Of a stretch of DNA of 64,000 nt, positions 10,996 through 22,596 are shown one piece after another. The notes below the pieces were generated by a model that was given only the letters and a program-made list of their open reading frames with translations, had not been told where the DNA came from and did not search any database. The position numbers were made by a program, and so were the translations under genes. Source of the stretch: Blastobasis lacticolella (taxonomy: Eukaryota > Arthropoda > Insecta > Lepidoptera > Blastobasidae); the NCBI GenBank assembly GCA_905147135.1, contig LR990050.1, forward strand, positions 11,344,001 to 11,408,000, in the 5' to 3' direction. Every line of letters begins with the position of its first letter. Positions within the stretch are counted from its first letter, which is position 1.

Positions 10996-11710
10996 ACGAT
11001 CCCAAGTCATAGTTCAAAGGAAACAATGTAGTTGTGCTTGTGTAAAATAAAGTAAAACCCTTTTATTCCACTTAACATTCAAAAATAAAAGTATAAAAGA
11101 AGTAAAACAGAAACATTGTGTGTGATTTGTCGTCATTTTGTGAAATAAACTGACATGCAAATGATATACCTATATATGCTGGTATGTCACTACACTGTAT
11201 AATGTCTACGATGCTGTTATACCTACATTACGGCCGTCCTATCAATCTTTCATACCAACCATAATCTTCAAAAATTCATGTTATTTCGCGTTAAAAGCGT
11301 CAAAAATAAATTACCAGTTAAAATCCAAATGAAAGATTCATGCGCCGAAACAGAACCATTTATCCAGTGGACAGGCCACAACGAGTTTTGCAACTCCATA
11401 ATAAATTGATGACTTTGCCAATGCTTCGGAAATGACAGCAGAGCTGGGCTTAGAAAGTTCGCTGGATGGAATCCAATGTCTTAAACTCTGGTTATTACGA
11501 GGTACTTGGCTGCTATGCAAAGAGAATAATTATATTGCGGAATTAACAACGTTCAAGCAGCTCTAGTGATTAATTGTACGCTGCATGCTGTAAGTTTTCA
11601 TAAATGATACTTGTATTCAGATAGTAGTATGGCCTGGTTTAAGGTCTATGTGTATGGTAATTAATATGCTAAAATGAAAATGAAAACTGTCAAATTCGAG
11701 TTATTACCAC

Positions 11711-11880
11711 ACTACTGGACTTCGTTCGCGTTCACCTACTTTACACCTACCTACCCTTTTTTTTCTTACTTATAAACGTTCCTCTTGAATCACTCTGGCT
11801 GTTGTTGAAAATCGCATTAAAATGTTAGTTTAAAAGATAGAGAAGGCGGTAAGCGAGTTTGTTTTATACTGTGTATAGAT
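11711..11880 (-). mobile_element. Helitron-like fragment (lepidopteran type)
   Basis: Read on the minus strand it carries interior words also seen at 16505-16775 and 61212-61530: a tract near AAAACAAACTCGCTTACCGC, then AACATTTTAATGCGATTTT, then GAGTGATTCAAGAGGAACG, ending near CGAACGAAGTCC. These words are typical of the common non-autonomous Helitrons of Lepidoptera. The CTAG end itself is eroded. No coding capacity. Confidence 0.6.
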
Positions 11881-12651
11881 AAATACATACGCCATTTTCC
11901 CGTAGGGGTAGGCAGACCCCACATCGCTCTTGACAAATCTCTCTCACTTCTTCTACTTTTATTAACCTTTTCATACAGGAACGTCGATCTACAGTACGCT
12001 CAATAGTGCGTGTATTTTTTCACACTTTTTATGAACTGCAAACTATTCCCAAGGATTTAACTTCATAAACGGCTTCCTGGAAAAGTAGAAGGATTGCGAA
12101 TGAAAATTCTAGAGAAAATTCTTCTGGAAAATGTAAAAACGAACGAGAAAAAGCAAATTAAGTTGCGCTTATCGAGAGAAATAAAGATGATTGTAGCTAT
12201 CTTTTTATTTATTTCGATATTCTGATAGTATTAAAACATTGAGTACGAGAAATGACTGACAACATTATTTAACCTATCAATAAAACTATCGTCCAATTAA
12301 CGTTTGAAATCGAACACGATACCTACCATCTCCCATTGCCGTTTAACTTAGTCAATATTGTTATATAGTCAGGTGGTCATCTAATTATTCGAATGACGTA
12401 CGTCGTAATAACTGTAATAAGATATCAGTGAAAATTACTTCATAGACGCGTGTGGTCCGAAACAGTGGCTATCTTTTCGGCGTAAAACTAAAACAACCAA
12501 TTAAAGATTTATCACAAACAACGTCACCAACAATCGCTCATCGTCTCAGCGTACACACAACATAATCTAACTAGTAATAACAGTGGAAATTGTTTCTGAG
12601 ACACGCGTGTGGGCCCGAAAATTGATAGCTTTTTCTTTCCTTTCATAAGGG

Positions 12652-12835
12652 GCGGTGGTTGAGTGAGTGGCGCATCGGGTCTGGCGCGTGCGCCGCTATA
12701 ACGAGGTTTCGCACAAACAGCAACACGTATGTGGTGCTAATGGACCGGCGGCCGCCGCTGTCGCCCGCAGTTCGCGCCGCCAGGGATGCACTCAGGCGGG
12801 GGCGCGGGCCCTACATCTTTTTGGGGGGGCTCGAG
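12652..12835. promoter_or_regulatory. CpG-rich patch, possible regulatory element
   Basis: About 180 bp of markedly GC- and CpG-rich sequence (GGACCGGCGGCCGCCGCTG, GCGGGGGCGCGGGCCC) in AT-rich surroundings. A frame runs through it but has no recognisable domain and ends in an AT-rich tail. It could be a promoter, a 5' non-coding exon or a conserved element. The sequence alone does not decide. Confidence 0.3.
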
Positions 12836-13127
12836 ATGGTGATGTTTACGTATCTTTTTTATTATTGTTTTAATCACTTGATTAGGTTTTGCTGCATTAT
12901 AGGGTTAAATTAATTATATATCCTGGTAGATACATAGAGTGAGAGCAACAAACATTACTTTCATTGTACGAAAAATTGATATGTAGCAATGATATAATAT
13001 TATTTAAATTTCTTAATGGAGCGGTAACCTAAATTATTTCGTCATTACCTACCTATCCACCTATAGCTACTGCTGTTGTCTTTCCTTAAGTACATAAAAT
13101 AAAATAAAATAGTACCAATCTGTTTTA

Positions 13128-13256
13128 GAGCCTCAGGGTCTCCAGCGAAAGACCTTGGTCAACCTCGCTAACCTAAAGAATGGCGAGCTCGTTGCGTTGC
13201 TTAAGGTTAACTAGCCTCAAAGTACGAAATAGCAACCACCCAGTTCCCGGATTCTG
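13128..13256 (+). repeat. dispersed repeat family F
   Basis: Shares GGTCTCCAGCGAAAGACCTT and GGTCAACCTCGC with copies at 29347-29460 and 42076-42197. All three then contain TAGC or GCGACCTCGTTGCG-like words and a segment ending near TTCTGTGT or ACTCTGCGT. I do not know the element class. Confidence 0.6.
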
Positions 13257-13284
13257 TGTTCGTTTCTTATCTTTGGTGATCTGT

Positions 13285-13476
13285 CTCGCAAGTACACCGC
13301 CACTAGACCAGGAGTACCAGGACTGCTAAATTATTGTTAACATTACTGTATGTCGCATAGATCAGATATGTGTACATGTATCGCAAGCACACTGCCACTA
13401 GACTAGGAGTATCAGGATTGCTAAATTATTGTTAACATTACAATATGTTGCGCAGACCAAATACATGCATACGCTT
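13285..13476 (+). repeat. tandem duplication, ~96-bp unit
   Basis: Two adjacent copies: CGCAAGTACACCGCCACTAG and CGCAAGCACACTGCCACTAG each begin a unit that continues with AGGAGTA, CAGGA, TGCTAAATTATTGTTAACATTAC. The copies are about 90 per cent alike. No coding content. Confidence 0.8.
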
Positions 13477-15220
13477 TCGTAACATATACATAGGTACGTG
13501 TTTACAAATCGTCCTAAGCAAATGTTAGTCTGGCAGTGATATGATTATTTATCCCGTCGGAACGGAATAAGATATTACTTACACGGACATTTTAAAAATA
13601 GAATTTCAGATAAACATTTTCATTTGTCACGAAAAATTATAGTCAATGAATTATATGATATTTCTACTTGATTCGGCCCTGTTTACGTTTTCCCTTCCGC
13701 ATTATGCGCCCATTAATACGTTGTGGATTCTCTACCTAAGTACTATTCATATTAACATCAAAAATGTAATACGTACATCATAAGCTTTCAAGTGATTTGC
13801 GAAACACATGAATTAAACACCTGCTTTACAGGTATAAAGTGGGGCCAAATTAATGTCATGCGTTGCCATTTTATTTGAAATGAAAAAAATAGGACTGTTT
13901 CACAGAAACTTTAGTTAAAGGTAAGATTGAATGATATGTGAATAAAACCTACTTCTAATCACAAGTAAGTAGTAAGTTTTTAGAGTCGGTGCCAACATAG
14001 TCGCCGAGGTTGTTGTGGCACCGACTCCAAAAGTAAATGATACCTAACTTACGTCATATTGTACCTATGTTAATAAGCTTATGTTTTACTTTTTGTGATT
14101 ATATGTCGGTTTTATATTTTTATATAAACTGTTATAGGTCAAAATGGATAGTTATGGTAAATTCAACACATTCCTTACAGTTAGGTTATATACCTAACAA
14201 ACTATAATCTTTGAGAGATTTCCTCGATATCTATGTTTCGTGATCACATCCAGCTGATGAAAATGAGACCATCTCAGGAGTTTGCCTTTTCAAGCACCAC
14301 GTAAGCCCTAGATACTACTTAGTACTTCCTGGCCCACACGACAAATGGCAGTACCTATTATCCCGTAACTCCTAGTCGTTGGGAGTTCTCTGGCTTGATC
14401 ATCAGCACCAGATGATGACACATTGAAGCAAACACCTGAGTAAGTAAGACATGTAATCGTAACAAGCACGTCACAGGTGATTTTAGATGCTCTCGATTTT
14501 ACAGGGTTTCATTTTAATGAAAATGGGATCACCTCCGATGTAAATAAACCCTTTCAAACATGTGTCGTTTATAAATGTGTTTTTCCTTTATGGATTATTG
14601 TGTACAATAAATGAAATAAATTAAAAAATTCAAATCGGTCCAAAATTGCCGGAGAATTTGGTAAACATCCATAAAAAATAATACATATGAAAATAGAAAA
14701 CTCCTCCTTTTGTTTTTTGAAGTCGGCTACATGATATGGTTTAAATAACCTCCTGTAACAAAATGCACAATTTACACTCATTTTACGGTATTTTGAAATG
14801 TTGCTCGCTTAACAACTGGCTCTATTATACATTTGTCATGGACAATTGTGTTGACTTTCTTGTTTGCTTCATCTTTTGACGGGAATTCGATGAATGTCTT
14901 CCTGAATACATTTAAGAAAAACGACTTCGTCTGGGTAATTTGTGTTTTTTATAAGACCTAAAAAAATTAAAACTTCAGGCAGTTCAGAATAAGTATCTGA
15001 AATCATGGTGGTAAATGTATGATCATTGCCCTAGTAAAACAAGGACTAGGTGGTGACCATTTTTTCTTTGCCTGTTTAGAGTTTGACATAGCCACAAAAT
15101 TTCTTCTTTCTTTCTTCTATTTCAAAGTAGGCCTACGCCATGCCATGGTTAGTCAGTCCTATGTGTACGTAGTATTTTTTTCTCTATGCCTATGTTACAT
15201 AAGGTAATTATGACAAATAT
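13477..15220. other. non-coding with scattered repeat pieces
   Basis: A hairpin lies at 13983-14027. At 14225-14530 is a dispersed-repeat piece (ATGTTTCGTGATCACATCCAG, then CTGATGAAAATG). At about 15040-15090 is a short SINE family A scrap (AGGTGGTGACCATTTTTTC). No supported gene. Confidence 0.5.
13983..14027. repeat. hairpin with ~14-bp arms
   Basis: GAGTCGGTGCCAAC pairs with GTTGTGGCACCGACTC across a loop of about 15 bases, and the homology extends weakly outward (AAGTTTTTA against ACTTTTGG). This is probably the tip of an old foldback element. Confidence 0.5.
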
Positions 15221-15237
15221 CTATTGGTCCTTGTTTT

Positions 15238-15323
15238 TGGCGGATTGATTGATTGATATTGGCGGACCCCGGGCCCACACGTGCCGCGCGGAAACGCAAC
15301 CGGGACGCCGAGATGATGATGAC
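15238..15323 (+). mobile_element. 5'-truncated RTE LINE tail
   Basis: An 86-bp insertion ending in GCAACCGGGACGCCGAGATG and then GATGATGA, the 3' end shared with the RTE copies at 22597 and 28090. CTATTGGTCC followed by TTGTTTT (15221-15237) is repeated with one mismatch at 15324-15340, giving a 17-bp target duplication. This shows a real insertion despite its small size. Confidence 0.75.
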
Positions 15324-15340
15324 CTATTGGTCCTCGTTTT

Positions 15341-16504
15341 ATTAGGGCGATGATCATATATTTACCGCCAAGTTTAGGTTAGTTTTCCAAAATCACAAAA
15401 CATTTATTGAACACGTTCTCTATGCAAGAATCTGGGCAATACCAGGCAAAAGTACTTAGGTAACGAATATTGCGTTAAACAAAATTCTTGTTTTTTAAAC
15501 GTAAGAGATTTTTCGTAAACTGGTCTTATTTTTTTTTAAATCGATTACAGATCGTTACACACAAAATATCAAAGTATAGCCGGTATGAGAATAGTAAAAG
15601 CACCAACTTCATTAATAAATGTGTCAAGTGAGAGAGATGAAAAGTCATTCCACTACATTCTAAAACAAAAAAATTACGGTAGTAACCCTGGCCATCGCCT
15701 GATTAAAGATACTCGTATGTTAAATAGATAATCAGAAGGACACAGTATGTACAATATTAACCTCGGCGGTGCGTGTCTGTATCAATCGGAAGGCGTAGCC
15801 GTTTCGCCCCCTGTTAGCCCACTTTCCGCTTTTCGAGAGGCCCAATTTCCTTCAGACGATGGATTGAAATACGTGATCCTAAACCGTTACTCTACACGTT
15901 ATGTGTACCTTGTTTCTTATTTTCAGCTGTTTTTCTTCAACTACTTTGGAACGCGAGATTATAGATAAAAATTGATTTTAATTGTTGATTTATTATTCAA
16001 GTTTAGACATCAAGAACCGTCATCAAGAAGGTATTAATGCACGATAATACATTTTTATACTATTTAACCTTGAATTTTTCTCAAAGATAATTTAGTACTA
16101 TATAACGATGCACTAGTCTGACTAAGAGACACAATAACTATTGTTCTATTTCGAGTGTAATTATTTGTATTTGTACTAAGATGGACAAGCATAGGCCAAC
16201 TTGCAAAATCTTTACCTTCCTGTTTAAGTCAATCTCCGCCTACTGGACCATCATTTACAAGTCCTCGTACAAGCCCATTCCCAGTCCTTTTTGAACACAA
16301 TTAAGTTGGCACTACGTTGGATATAGCAACGGCATGTCACAGGTGTATGGAGCCGACGTGCGGTCTGGCCGCCACCGCACTCGCGGCGGTTGCATTTGAC
16401 CATTGCATGTCATCCGAAATACGGTGTAACGAACCAAGAGCCACTGTATCCGTGTGACTGTTGGGGAATACGGTATTTTTATACACAGTATGAATTAAAT
16501 ATAA
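15341..16504. other. non-coding
   Basis: No recognised gene or repeat. The frame at 15747-15968 has no family resemblance and AT-rich ends. Confidence 0.5.
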
Positions 16505-16775
16505 TAGTGGACCCGGCGCGACTTCGTTCGCATGGCGTTCTACCCGTAGGGGAGGGAACAGATGTAGGATAGGGTAGGAGTAGTCCTACTCTACACCTAT
16601 CCTACATCTGTTCTACACCTACCCTACCCTTTTTTCTTGCTTGTACACCTTCTATACACTTCCTCTTATATCACTCTATTGTTAAAAACCGCCTTAAAAT
16701 GTAAAAAATTAAAAGATCTACGGCGCACATAGATACAGACGGCGGGGAGCGACTTTGTTTAATACTATGTAAATG
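16505..16775 (-). mobile_element. Helitron-like element (lepidopteran type)
   Basis: On the minus strand it runs from a CGCTCCCCGCC-type start, through TTTAAGGCGGTTTTTAACAA and AGAGTGATATAAGAGGAAG, to a 3' end GTCGCGCCGGGTCCACTA. That end is one base short of the CTAG typical of Helitrons. It is related to 11711-11880 and 61212-61530. A strong hairpin (16559-16613) sits within it. Non-autonomous; no Rep/helicase. Confidence 0.6.
16559..16613. repeat. near-perfect 26-bp-stem hairpin
   Basis: ACAGATGTAGGATAGGGTAG followed by GAGTAG on the left pairs with CTACTCTACACCTATCC and TACATCTGT on the right, with almost no loop. It lies inside the Helitron-like element and probably arose by local foldback. 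Confidence 0.7.
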
Positions 16776-17254
16776 AATAACCGGTATTCATAACGTCACG
16801 CCTTTTCGCGGTAGCGGTAATGTATTGTAGACCACATTGCTTCACTTGTTATGGTAACCGGTATAAATGGTGGTATCTCTCAATGGTCAAAAGTTCCTCA
16901 CACATCCATAGCTAAATTTGCCTACGCTAAAATAAAAATATTTATTTCTTTATTCTTAGGAAAATCAACAGCTGTTGCAACATGGATTAGAAGAAAACTT
17001 TAATATCAGAAAGCCAATTATATATTCTTACAGATAAACACAGATATAAATATTATCGGTTACATCATCTTATAACCGAACGCTTTTCTCCAATATATAT
17101 ACTACAAACGAATAAGAAAACAGTTAAGAAACTAATTCGAAAGATAATTTTCAAAACTAAAATTAACCAAAAGCCTTCTTGCCGCCGGAACACTAGTGTG
17201 AAACAAATCAACGTCGACATCCCTTACGCACGCAGTACAAAACTATTATTATTT
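16776..17254. other. non-coding
   Basis: Near 16793 a short dispersed word (ACGTCACGCCTTTTCGCGGT) resembles one at about 63440. No gene seen. Confidence 0.45.
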
Positions 17255-17505
17255 TTACGCCATTTCTATCCCACTGCAGGGCCAAGCCTCCCTTTCAATC
17301 TTCCACGACTCACGGTCGGATGCTTTCTTCGGCCAATCCTTAGAAAAGGCGTCCAACTCGTCCCGCCATCTCCGTCTAGGCCTTCCGCGCTTCCTTGTGG
17401 GGTCCAGTCGGTGGATATTGTTGCCCACAATTTGTTTGGCATGCGGCATACATGTCCAGCCCAGTCCCACTTCAGGTTGGCAGCTTTTAAATAGTATAAA
17501 GCTAT
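17255..17505 (-). pseudogene. RTE-type reverse transcriptase C-terminal fragment
   Basis: On the minus strand the frames give KWDWAGHVCRMPNKLW, then after a frame change KRGRPRRRWRDELDAFSKDW, PKKASDRESWK and a basic end. This is the C-terminal tail that recurs in insect RTE-like endonuclease-reverse transcriptases (W.GH..RM ... RGRP..RW.D). The rest of the protein is missing and at least one frameshift is present, so this is a dead 5'-truncated copy. Confidence 0.75.
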
Positions 17506-17819
17506 TCGAAAAAATATAATGAATTTCAATGTTGTTAATTAGGTATGTATAATTTTGGTTGTACGTAAATACCCATTTAATTTATTACTATCAAATAAAT
17601 AGAATATCATTTCAAACCTGTCATTGAATGGCTGATACAACCGCAAAATGTGGATGTAGGGTTCTGTGTATATCTCTGGCCATCCCGTCCCCGTTTAGGG
17701 TTAGTGCCGTGACGGTGTAAATACCATATGTCTATGCACACATCAATTACATTAGAGACTTACGTGGGGTACTGTGAAAGGTTTACATAACTCATAAATA
17801 AAACAATTCACATGTAAAC

Positions 17820-18660
17820 TTTTCGAACTATTCTACATTACATTTAAACACTTCTTCATTGGATAAAACCAATTTTGAACACATGAGGACCATTGGTCTG
17901 AGAGCATGTTATTGACGTGCTGGTTGAAAGCTATCACGGCTCTTCCGGTCCCGTAAATGTCAAATCTCTAATCAAATCTTAGATTTTTGGGAAAATAAAG
18001 AAATCGCATGGCGCCTGGCCTGGACTATGTGCGGGATGGGTAGCACTAGCTCTAACTTCTGAAGCCAAAACTGTGTTTGTCTTGTCCACGGTCTGCGCCG
18101 AAACATAGTCATGGTCTAATAGGATGCGACTGCTTGGTCGTTTTCACCTAACTTTTTCAAATACACTGGGCAAATAAATGATGGTGCACCACTCAGCATT
18201 AACTGTCTTTTGTTCTTTAAGTGGGATTGTAGAGACAGTGATCGTACTTTAACAACATTTTTTATACCAATAAACTCGGATCCATTTTTGTTCTGGGGTG
18301 AGTTCGTGACGAATCCAGTGGCAACAAAGTTTGAATGTTGATGTAAGAATTTCGGAATTTTGCTCATATCAATCCACAAATGTTCTCGAGTCACCTCATG
18401 CGTGATACGCCGGTTTTCTTCAATTAGTTACCTGACAGTAGCCACATTTTTCTCTGTGATAGCAGTTGACGGCCGCCCTATACAAGTTTCATTACGGAGA
18501 GTAACATCAAATTCTGCGTACCAACACTTAACGGTGCTCAAATAAGGTGCTTCCCTCCCAAAAGCATTTTGAAGACGTGCAGTGCAGTCTTCCAGAGACA
18601 GTTAACTTTTAAAATAATAAAAAATAATCGCCCTAAAATCTTTTTGCGTTAATTCCATTT
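17820..18660 (-). pseudogene. mariner-family transposase pseudogene
   Basis: Minus strand. The N-terminal part begins MELTQKDFRAIIFYYF (near 18655), then has a stop, then LEDCTARLQNAFGREAP, VKCWYAEF and GRPSTAITEKNVATVR, like the helix-turn-helix half of a mariner transposase. The middle is reduced and altered (near 18190-18390). The C-terminal part is recognisable at about 17830-18060: PGQAPCDFFIFPKI, TGPEEPVIAFNQHV, LSDQWSSCVQNWF. Several stops and a lost catalytic centre make it inactive. I could not confirm terminal inverted repeats. Mariners move by cut-and-paste into TA sites. Confidence 0.8.
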
Positions 18661-19151
18661 TTGCTATGGACGACGAACTTCAATTTCTAATTAAATATCA
18701 ATTGACACGCGATTTCTGGCCAAATTTTCTTGTTTTAAAAAATAAAACATGCGAAGCGGCAAGGAGCGCAGAACATTCAGTGTGCTCCATGTATATTTGG
18801 AATTATTCAGTAGCTGCTGTATATAGAACAGCGAAATCGTATTAGACGACATCCGACGTCATTCTAAAATTAGAGATTTTAGCGACCGCGATAAAATAGA
18901 AATCCGAAATCTGAATAATTGTTGCTTTCAACAAAGTTAAATAAGGTAATAATATTTTATATCACACAGTAATTGGTGCGCACATTTTGTTTTATATTCA
19001 GTTTACATTAGCACAAAATAGAGGGGGCGGTACGATTTATACTTTGTGACATTAGGTTGTATTGTTATATCGTGGAAAAAAGACAAAAGGCACCAAGTCC
19101 CTTTTCAAAACCTCCTAAGAGTACCTCTTTACATCCTTTTTTTAAAATAAG
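18661..19151. other. non-coding
   Basis: The first part is probably the 5' UTR and terminal region of the decayed mariner. No other signal. Confidence 0.45.
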
Positions 19152-19400
19152 GCTATTATCATCATCAACATCACCTCAGCCCCTAACAGTCCACTGTAGG
19201 ACTAAGGGCTTCTCCCAGGAGAGGTGAGGCTATTGCCATAATCTCCACGCTTGGCAGGCGGGTTGGATGCAAGTATAAAAAAAAAGAAAAACGATGCTGC
19301 TCATTTTTCAGCCTACGGAGACTAGACATTTAGCTTCAAAAACGTTAGTTGCCTTGTACGACACCCACGAGGTTTTATTCAACTCTGCCGCCCACCACAC
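19152..19400 (+). repeat. dispersed repeat family B (SINE-like)
   Basis: Starts at ATCATCATCAACATCACCTC and contains CCATAATCTCCACGCTTGGC, then GCCTACGGAGACTAGA and TGTACGACACCCACGAG. The same order is found at 63688-63955 (same strand) and, reversed, at 36690-36925 and 46330-46620. Four copies in 64 kb show a high-copy family. Confidence 0.75.
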
Positions 19401-19554
19401 GGCCAATGGTACTATCATACACTGCTTTAACTTGAAGAAAAGAGAAACCAAACACACAGAATTACAAATAGGTATTTTTATCTACTAATTTGGGGATATT
19501 ACGACTCAAATCACCTTTTGAACACTAATTCCACTTCATTATACAAGTTTGTTC

Positions 19555-20590
19555 TGTTGTACTTACGCGTCGAATATATCAAGCGGAGGGAAATCCACGT
19601 CACTACTCCTACTTATTGACAAACACAAATTACAACAATTAGAAAAAATATTCTGTTTAACGTGAAAATAATTCCATACATACACCACTCACAAACATAA
19701 ACAGAAAAGTTTGAATTTTTATTTTGATAGTGACATATTGAGGTATTCAGCCTACATTTCGCCGCGCCCGGGCACCCGACAAAAAATAAAAATAAAAAGG
19801 TTGCATAATGATTAAAAAGTTATTTTGTGTTACAACTGTAATAAAAGGGAAATGCTGTATCATAGTAACTGCAACTGGCATATTAACGGTGGTATTAAAA
19901 CATGAGTGTCGGTTTAATTTGACACGAGTCTTTTAATACCTAATTATATGCAGTTGCATACACTATTTTATCTACACTTATATTTTCATGTTAAAATTTC
20001 GTACCTATACGTTTCTCAACTTTGCTGGAAAAAGCTGCGAGTCAGTTCTGTTATATCTCCGCGTCGAGGATATCAAGCGGCGGGAAATTCACTTCACTAC
20101 TTTTACATTTATCTATTTATTTACTTCAAATAAGGAAAAATTTTAGCGGGAAAATAATTCCAAACATACACAATCACAAATATAAACCGAAAGTTTGAAT
20201 TTTGAATTTGTTAAAGACATTTAGGTATTCAGTCTACATTTCGCTGTGTCCGGGCGCCCGACAAAAACTAAAAAAAAAGTGTTGCGTAATTATTAAAAAG
20301 TAATTTTATGTTACAGCTGTACTAACAAAATAACATTCACAAACACAAATTACATCAATTAGAAAAAATATTCTGTGTAGCGGGAAAATAATTACACACA
20401 AATATAAACAGGAAAAATTTAATTTTGAATTTGAATTTGTTAAAGACAGTTAGGTATTCAGCCAACATTCCGCCGTGTCCCGACGCCCGACAAAAATTTA
20501 AGAAATAAAAGTGTTACATAATAATTAAAAAGTTATTTTACGTTACAGCTGTAATGAAAATAAAATGGGAAATGCTGTATCATAAAGCAA
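19555..20590 (+). repeat. three-unit tandem repeat, 250-310-bp units
   Basis: Units at about 19555-19870, 20030-20335 and 20336-20590. Each contains AATTACA, CAATTAGAAAAAATATTCTG (or a decayed version), GGAAAATAATTC, AAAGTTTGAATTTT, GGTATTCAGCC or TCT, ACATTTCGC, CGGGC or CGACGCCCGACAAAAA, ATTAAAAAGT and GTTACAGCTGTA. Units 1 and 2 share the leader CGTCGA.GATATCAAGCGG. About 160 bp of other DNA lies between units 1 and 2. This is non-coding satellite-like sequence; it may be part of a larger mobile element. Confidence 0.75.
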
Positions 20591-21652
20591 TTTTATAAAA
20601 TGTTATAGACAGGCGTGAAAAAAGTTTATCCTTAAACTGTTTTCGAATATGTAATTCGAACATAACGCTATCAGTGTAGATAAAGGTGATTTATAATGGA
20701 GTTGTATCACGAAATCACCACACAAAGTGTTGAATATTTAATTTGGGAATGTTTTTCAATTGTTACCATTTACCAATATGATAAAATCGTAAATGCATAG
20801 TTCGTTATAAATCCAAGTTTCCATCCATTTTAAGTTTATAACGAATCTGTCTTCTCTTTTGGACTTATAGTTGCAATTTTTACTCCGTGACTTTGGAAAT
20901 TATTAGGTAACGTCACGCGTGGCACCCAGCGCGTGCAATCAGATTTTAATTTCCTCTGCGGAAGCTGGAACCGTACACAGCCTACAGCGTGTCGTTGAAA
21001 CAACAAGTTCAATTAAAATGGCAAATATGTAATCTCCGCTTGCATGTCAAGTTAGAATGTTGAATTAATTGTTTCATAAATGACAGCGTGCGTAGGTAGA
21101 AATAAAAAAATATGGGGAGGTACTCCTTCTGAAAATTGTTCTTAATTTTGAAACTCAATGCTCTATTTCCTATAGTAGGTGTAACACAAATGCCGGCCAT
21201 GATTGTTGTATTTTCACGGCTGCATTCGTTAAAGCATTGCATTGCAGCACTGCATTGTTTGTTACAGAAGTAGATTACGCTTAAACTTACAACTACTATT
21301 ATTGACATCGCGGCCAATAGCACCAGCAACTACACCATAAACTACCGCAACAACTCACTTCGCACCATCACAAACTCATGGAAAACGCAGGCGTCACGAG
21401 CGCCGGTAATATATTTACCTTGGCCATAGACAATTAAGGCGAGCGTCTGGCAAGACATGGTGATCTAGCAGGCCAATTACTTTAATTGCTCGTTGTGTTT
21501 CTGTTCACAAACGGCGGATTGATGCGACTGCAGCGGCGCGAGGCGAGGCGGCGCGGCGGTCGCCGTGATTAACTAACGTTTGGAGACCGACCATAGATAT
21601 GTCTCCATTTTGCCCGTGGCCTATTGCTATTCCAATATCTGCATTCAATCTG
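20591..21652. other. non-coding; GC-rich patch at 21480-21570
   Basis: The patch (GCGAGGCGAGGCGGCGCGGC) stands out against AT-rich surroundings and follows a well-mixed stretch from 21400. It may be regulatory. No gene found. Confidence 0.4.
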
Positions 21653-21655
21653 TTA

Positions 21656-21796
21656 GGCTGGATTCGACCAACTTATTTATTCCAGGGTTAACGCCTACGC
21701 TGACATTAAAATGTCAAAACGCTATAGGAAATTTACATTTTAATCTGAGAATAGGTAAGTGTTAACCCCGGATTAAAACTATGGTCGAATCCAGCC
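21656..21796. mobile_element. 141-bp TIR element (MITE) with TTA duplications
   Basis: The 15-bp perfect terminal inverted repeats GGCTGGATTCGACCA and TGGTCGAATCCAGCC are flanked directly by TTA on both sides (21653-21655 and 21797-21799). Pairing continues inward (CCAGGGTTAAC against GTTAACCCCGG). A 3-bp TTA target duplication is known for PIF/Harbinger elements, so a non-autonomous Harbinger MITE is the likeliest class. Confidence 0.8.
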
Positions 21797-21799
21797 TTA

Positions 21800-22580
21800 G
21801 GCGTAGCGATTTACGGCTTTCAAGCTTGGGCCTGAAAGCTGTAAATCATGAATAGGAATTTGTGTTTTTTTTCGTTGCGAAAAGTACACAATGGTCAGTG
21901 ATGTGAACAAATAGTAAGTCTTGCTTTATTAAAAGCAAGGGTGCAAAGGTTTATCCTTCTCCAATCTAGCAAAGTCGTGTGTTTACGATTGGGCAAAAGT
22001 TGTGTAGGACATGGTCGATTGGGAATTGAATTCTGACCAAAAGGTCAGGAACACACAAAACACACAAAACACACACACACACAGGACACAAAAGTGTATC
22101 TGGTCTTTTACGTGTCTGGCATATTGCATATTTGAAATACGGTCATTTTCGTGCATGGTCATTTCCGTTATTGGTTCAATGCGTCGGAAGGATCCTATGG
22201 CCGGATGCGGCGACGATCTTTGCAAAACGGCTGGTAGTGACTAGATGTGAAAAACATAAGTCTGGTCTAGTGATGCGGCGTGATCACCAGACGCGTATCT
22301 GGCCAATTTTACAACGGATCTTAAAACTCCTAGACGTAAATCATGAACACGAAACCCCACGTTTGAGTTGAAATGGACTCGACGAGCGTGATTGTTGGGT
22401 TGTTCTTTTCTCGCGTAACAACGGAGCATCGGATTGACAGTGACGTAGATTACTTTTTGACGTGAACGTTTTTAATATCACAATGAGGTCAGAAAACTGG
22501 GCCGTAACAAAAAACTTTTAACTATAACGTAACTATTAGTCTTAGAAACAAGAATCAAGAGTTATTGTTCAGCGTATACA
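21800..22580. other. non-coding; CA-rich microsatellite
   Basis: An (AACAC)n/(CA)n tract lies at 22050-22090. Nothing else recognised. Confidence 0.5.
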
Positions 22581-22596
22581 GTCAGCTCGCTGTTTT

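Larger units (their letters stand above)
10996..13120. other. non-coding, with a Helitron piece and a CpG-rich patch
   Basis: Contains the Helitron-like piece at 11711-11880 and a CpG-rich patch at 12652-12835 (both listed). The rest is AT-rich without coding signal. Confidence 0.5.

Noticed and set aside
12659..12913. 84-codon frame across the CpG-rich patch
   Set aside because: Arg/Ala-rich from GC content, then abruptly AT-rich hydrophobic residues; no ATG in good context (starts with TTG).
22050..22090. AACAC/CA-rich tract as a possible CRISPR or regulatory repeat
   Set aside because: A plain microsatellite; CRISPR arrays are not expected in an animal genome and no spacer pattern exists.
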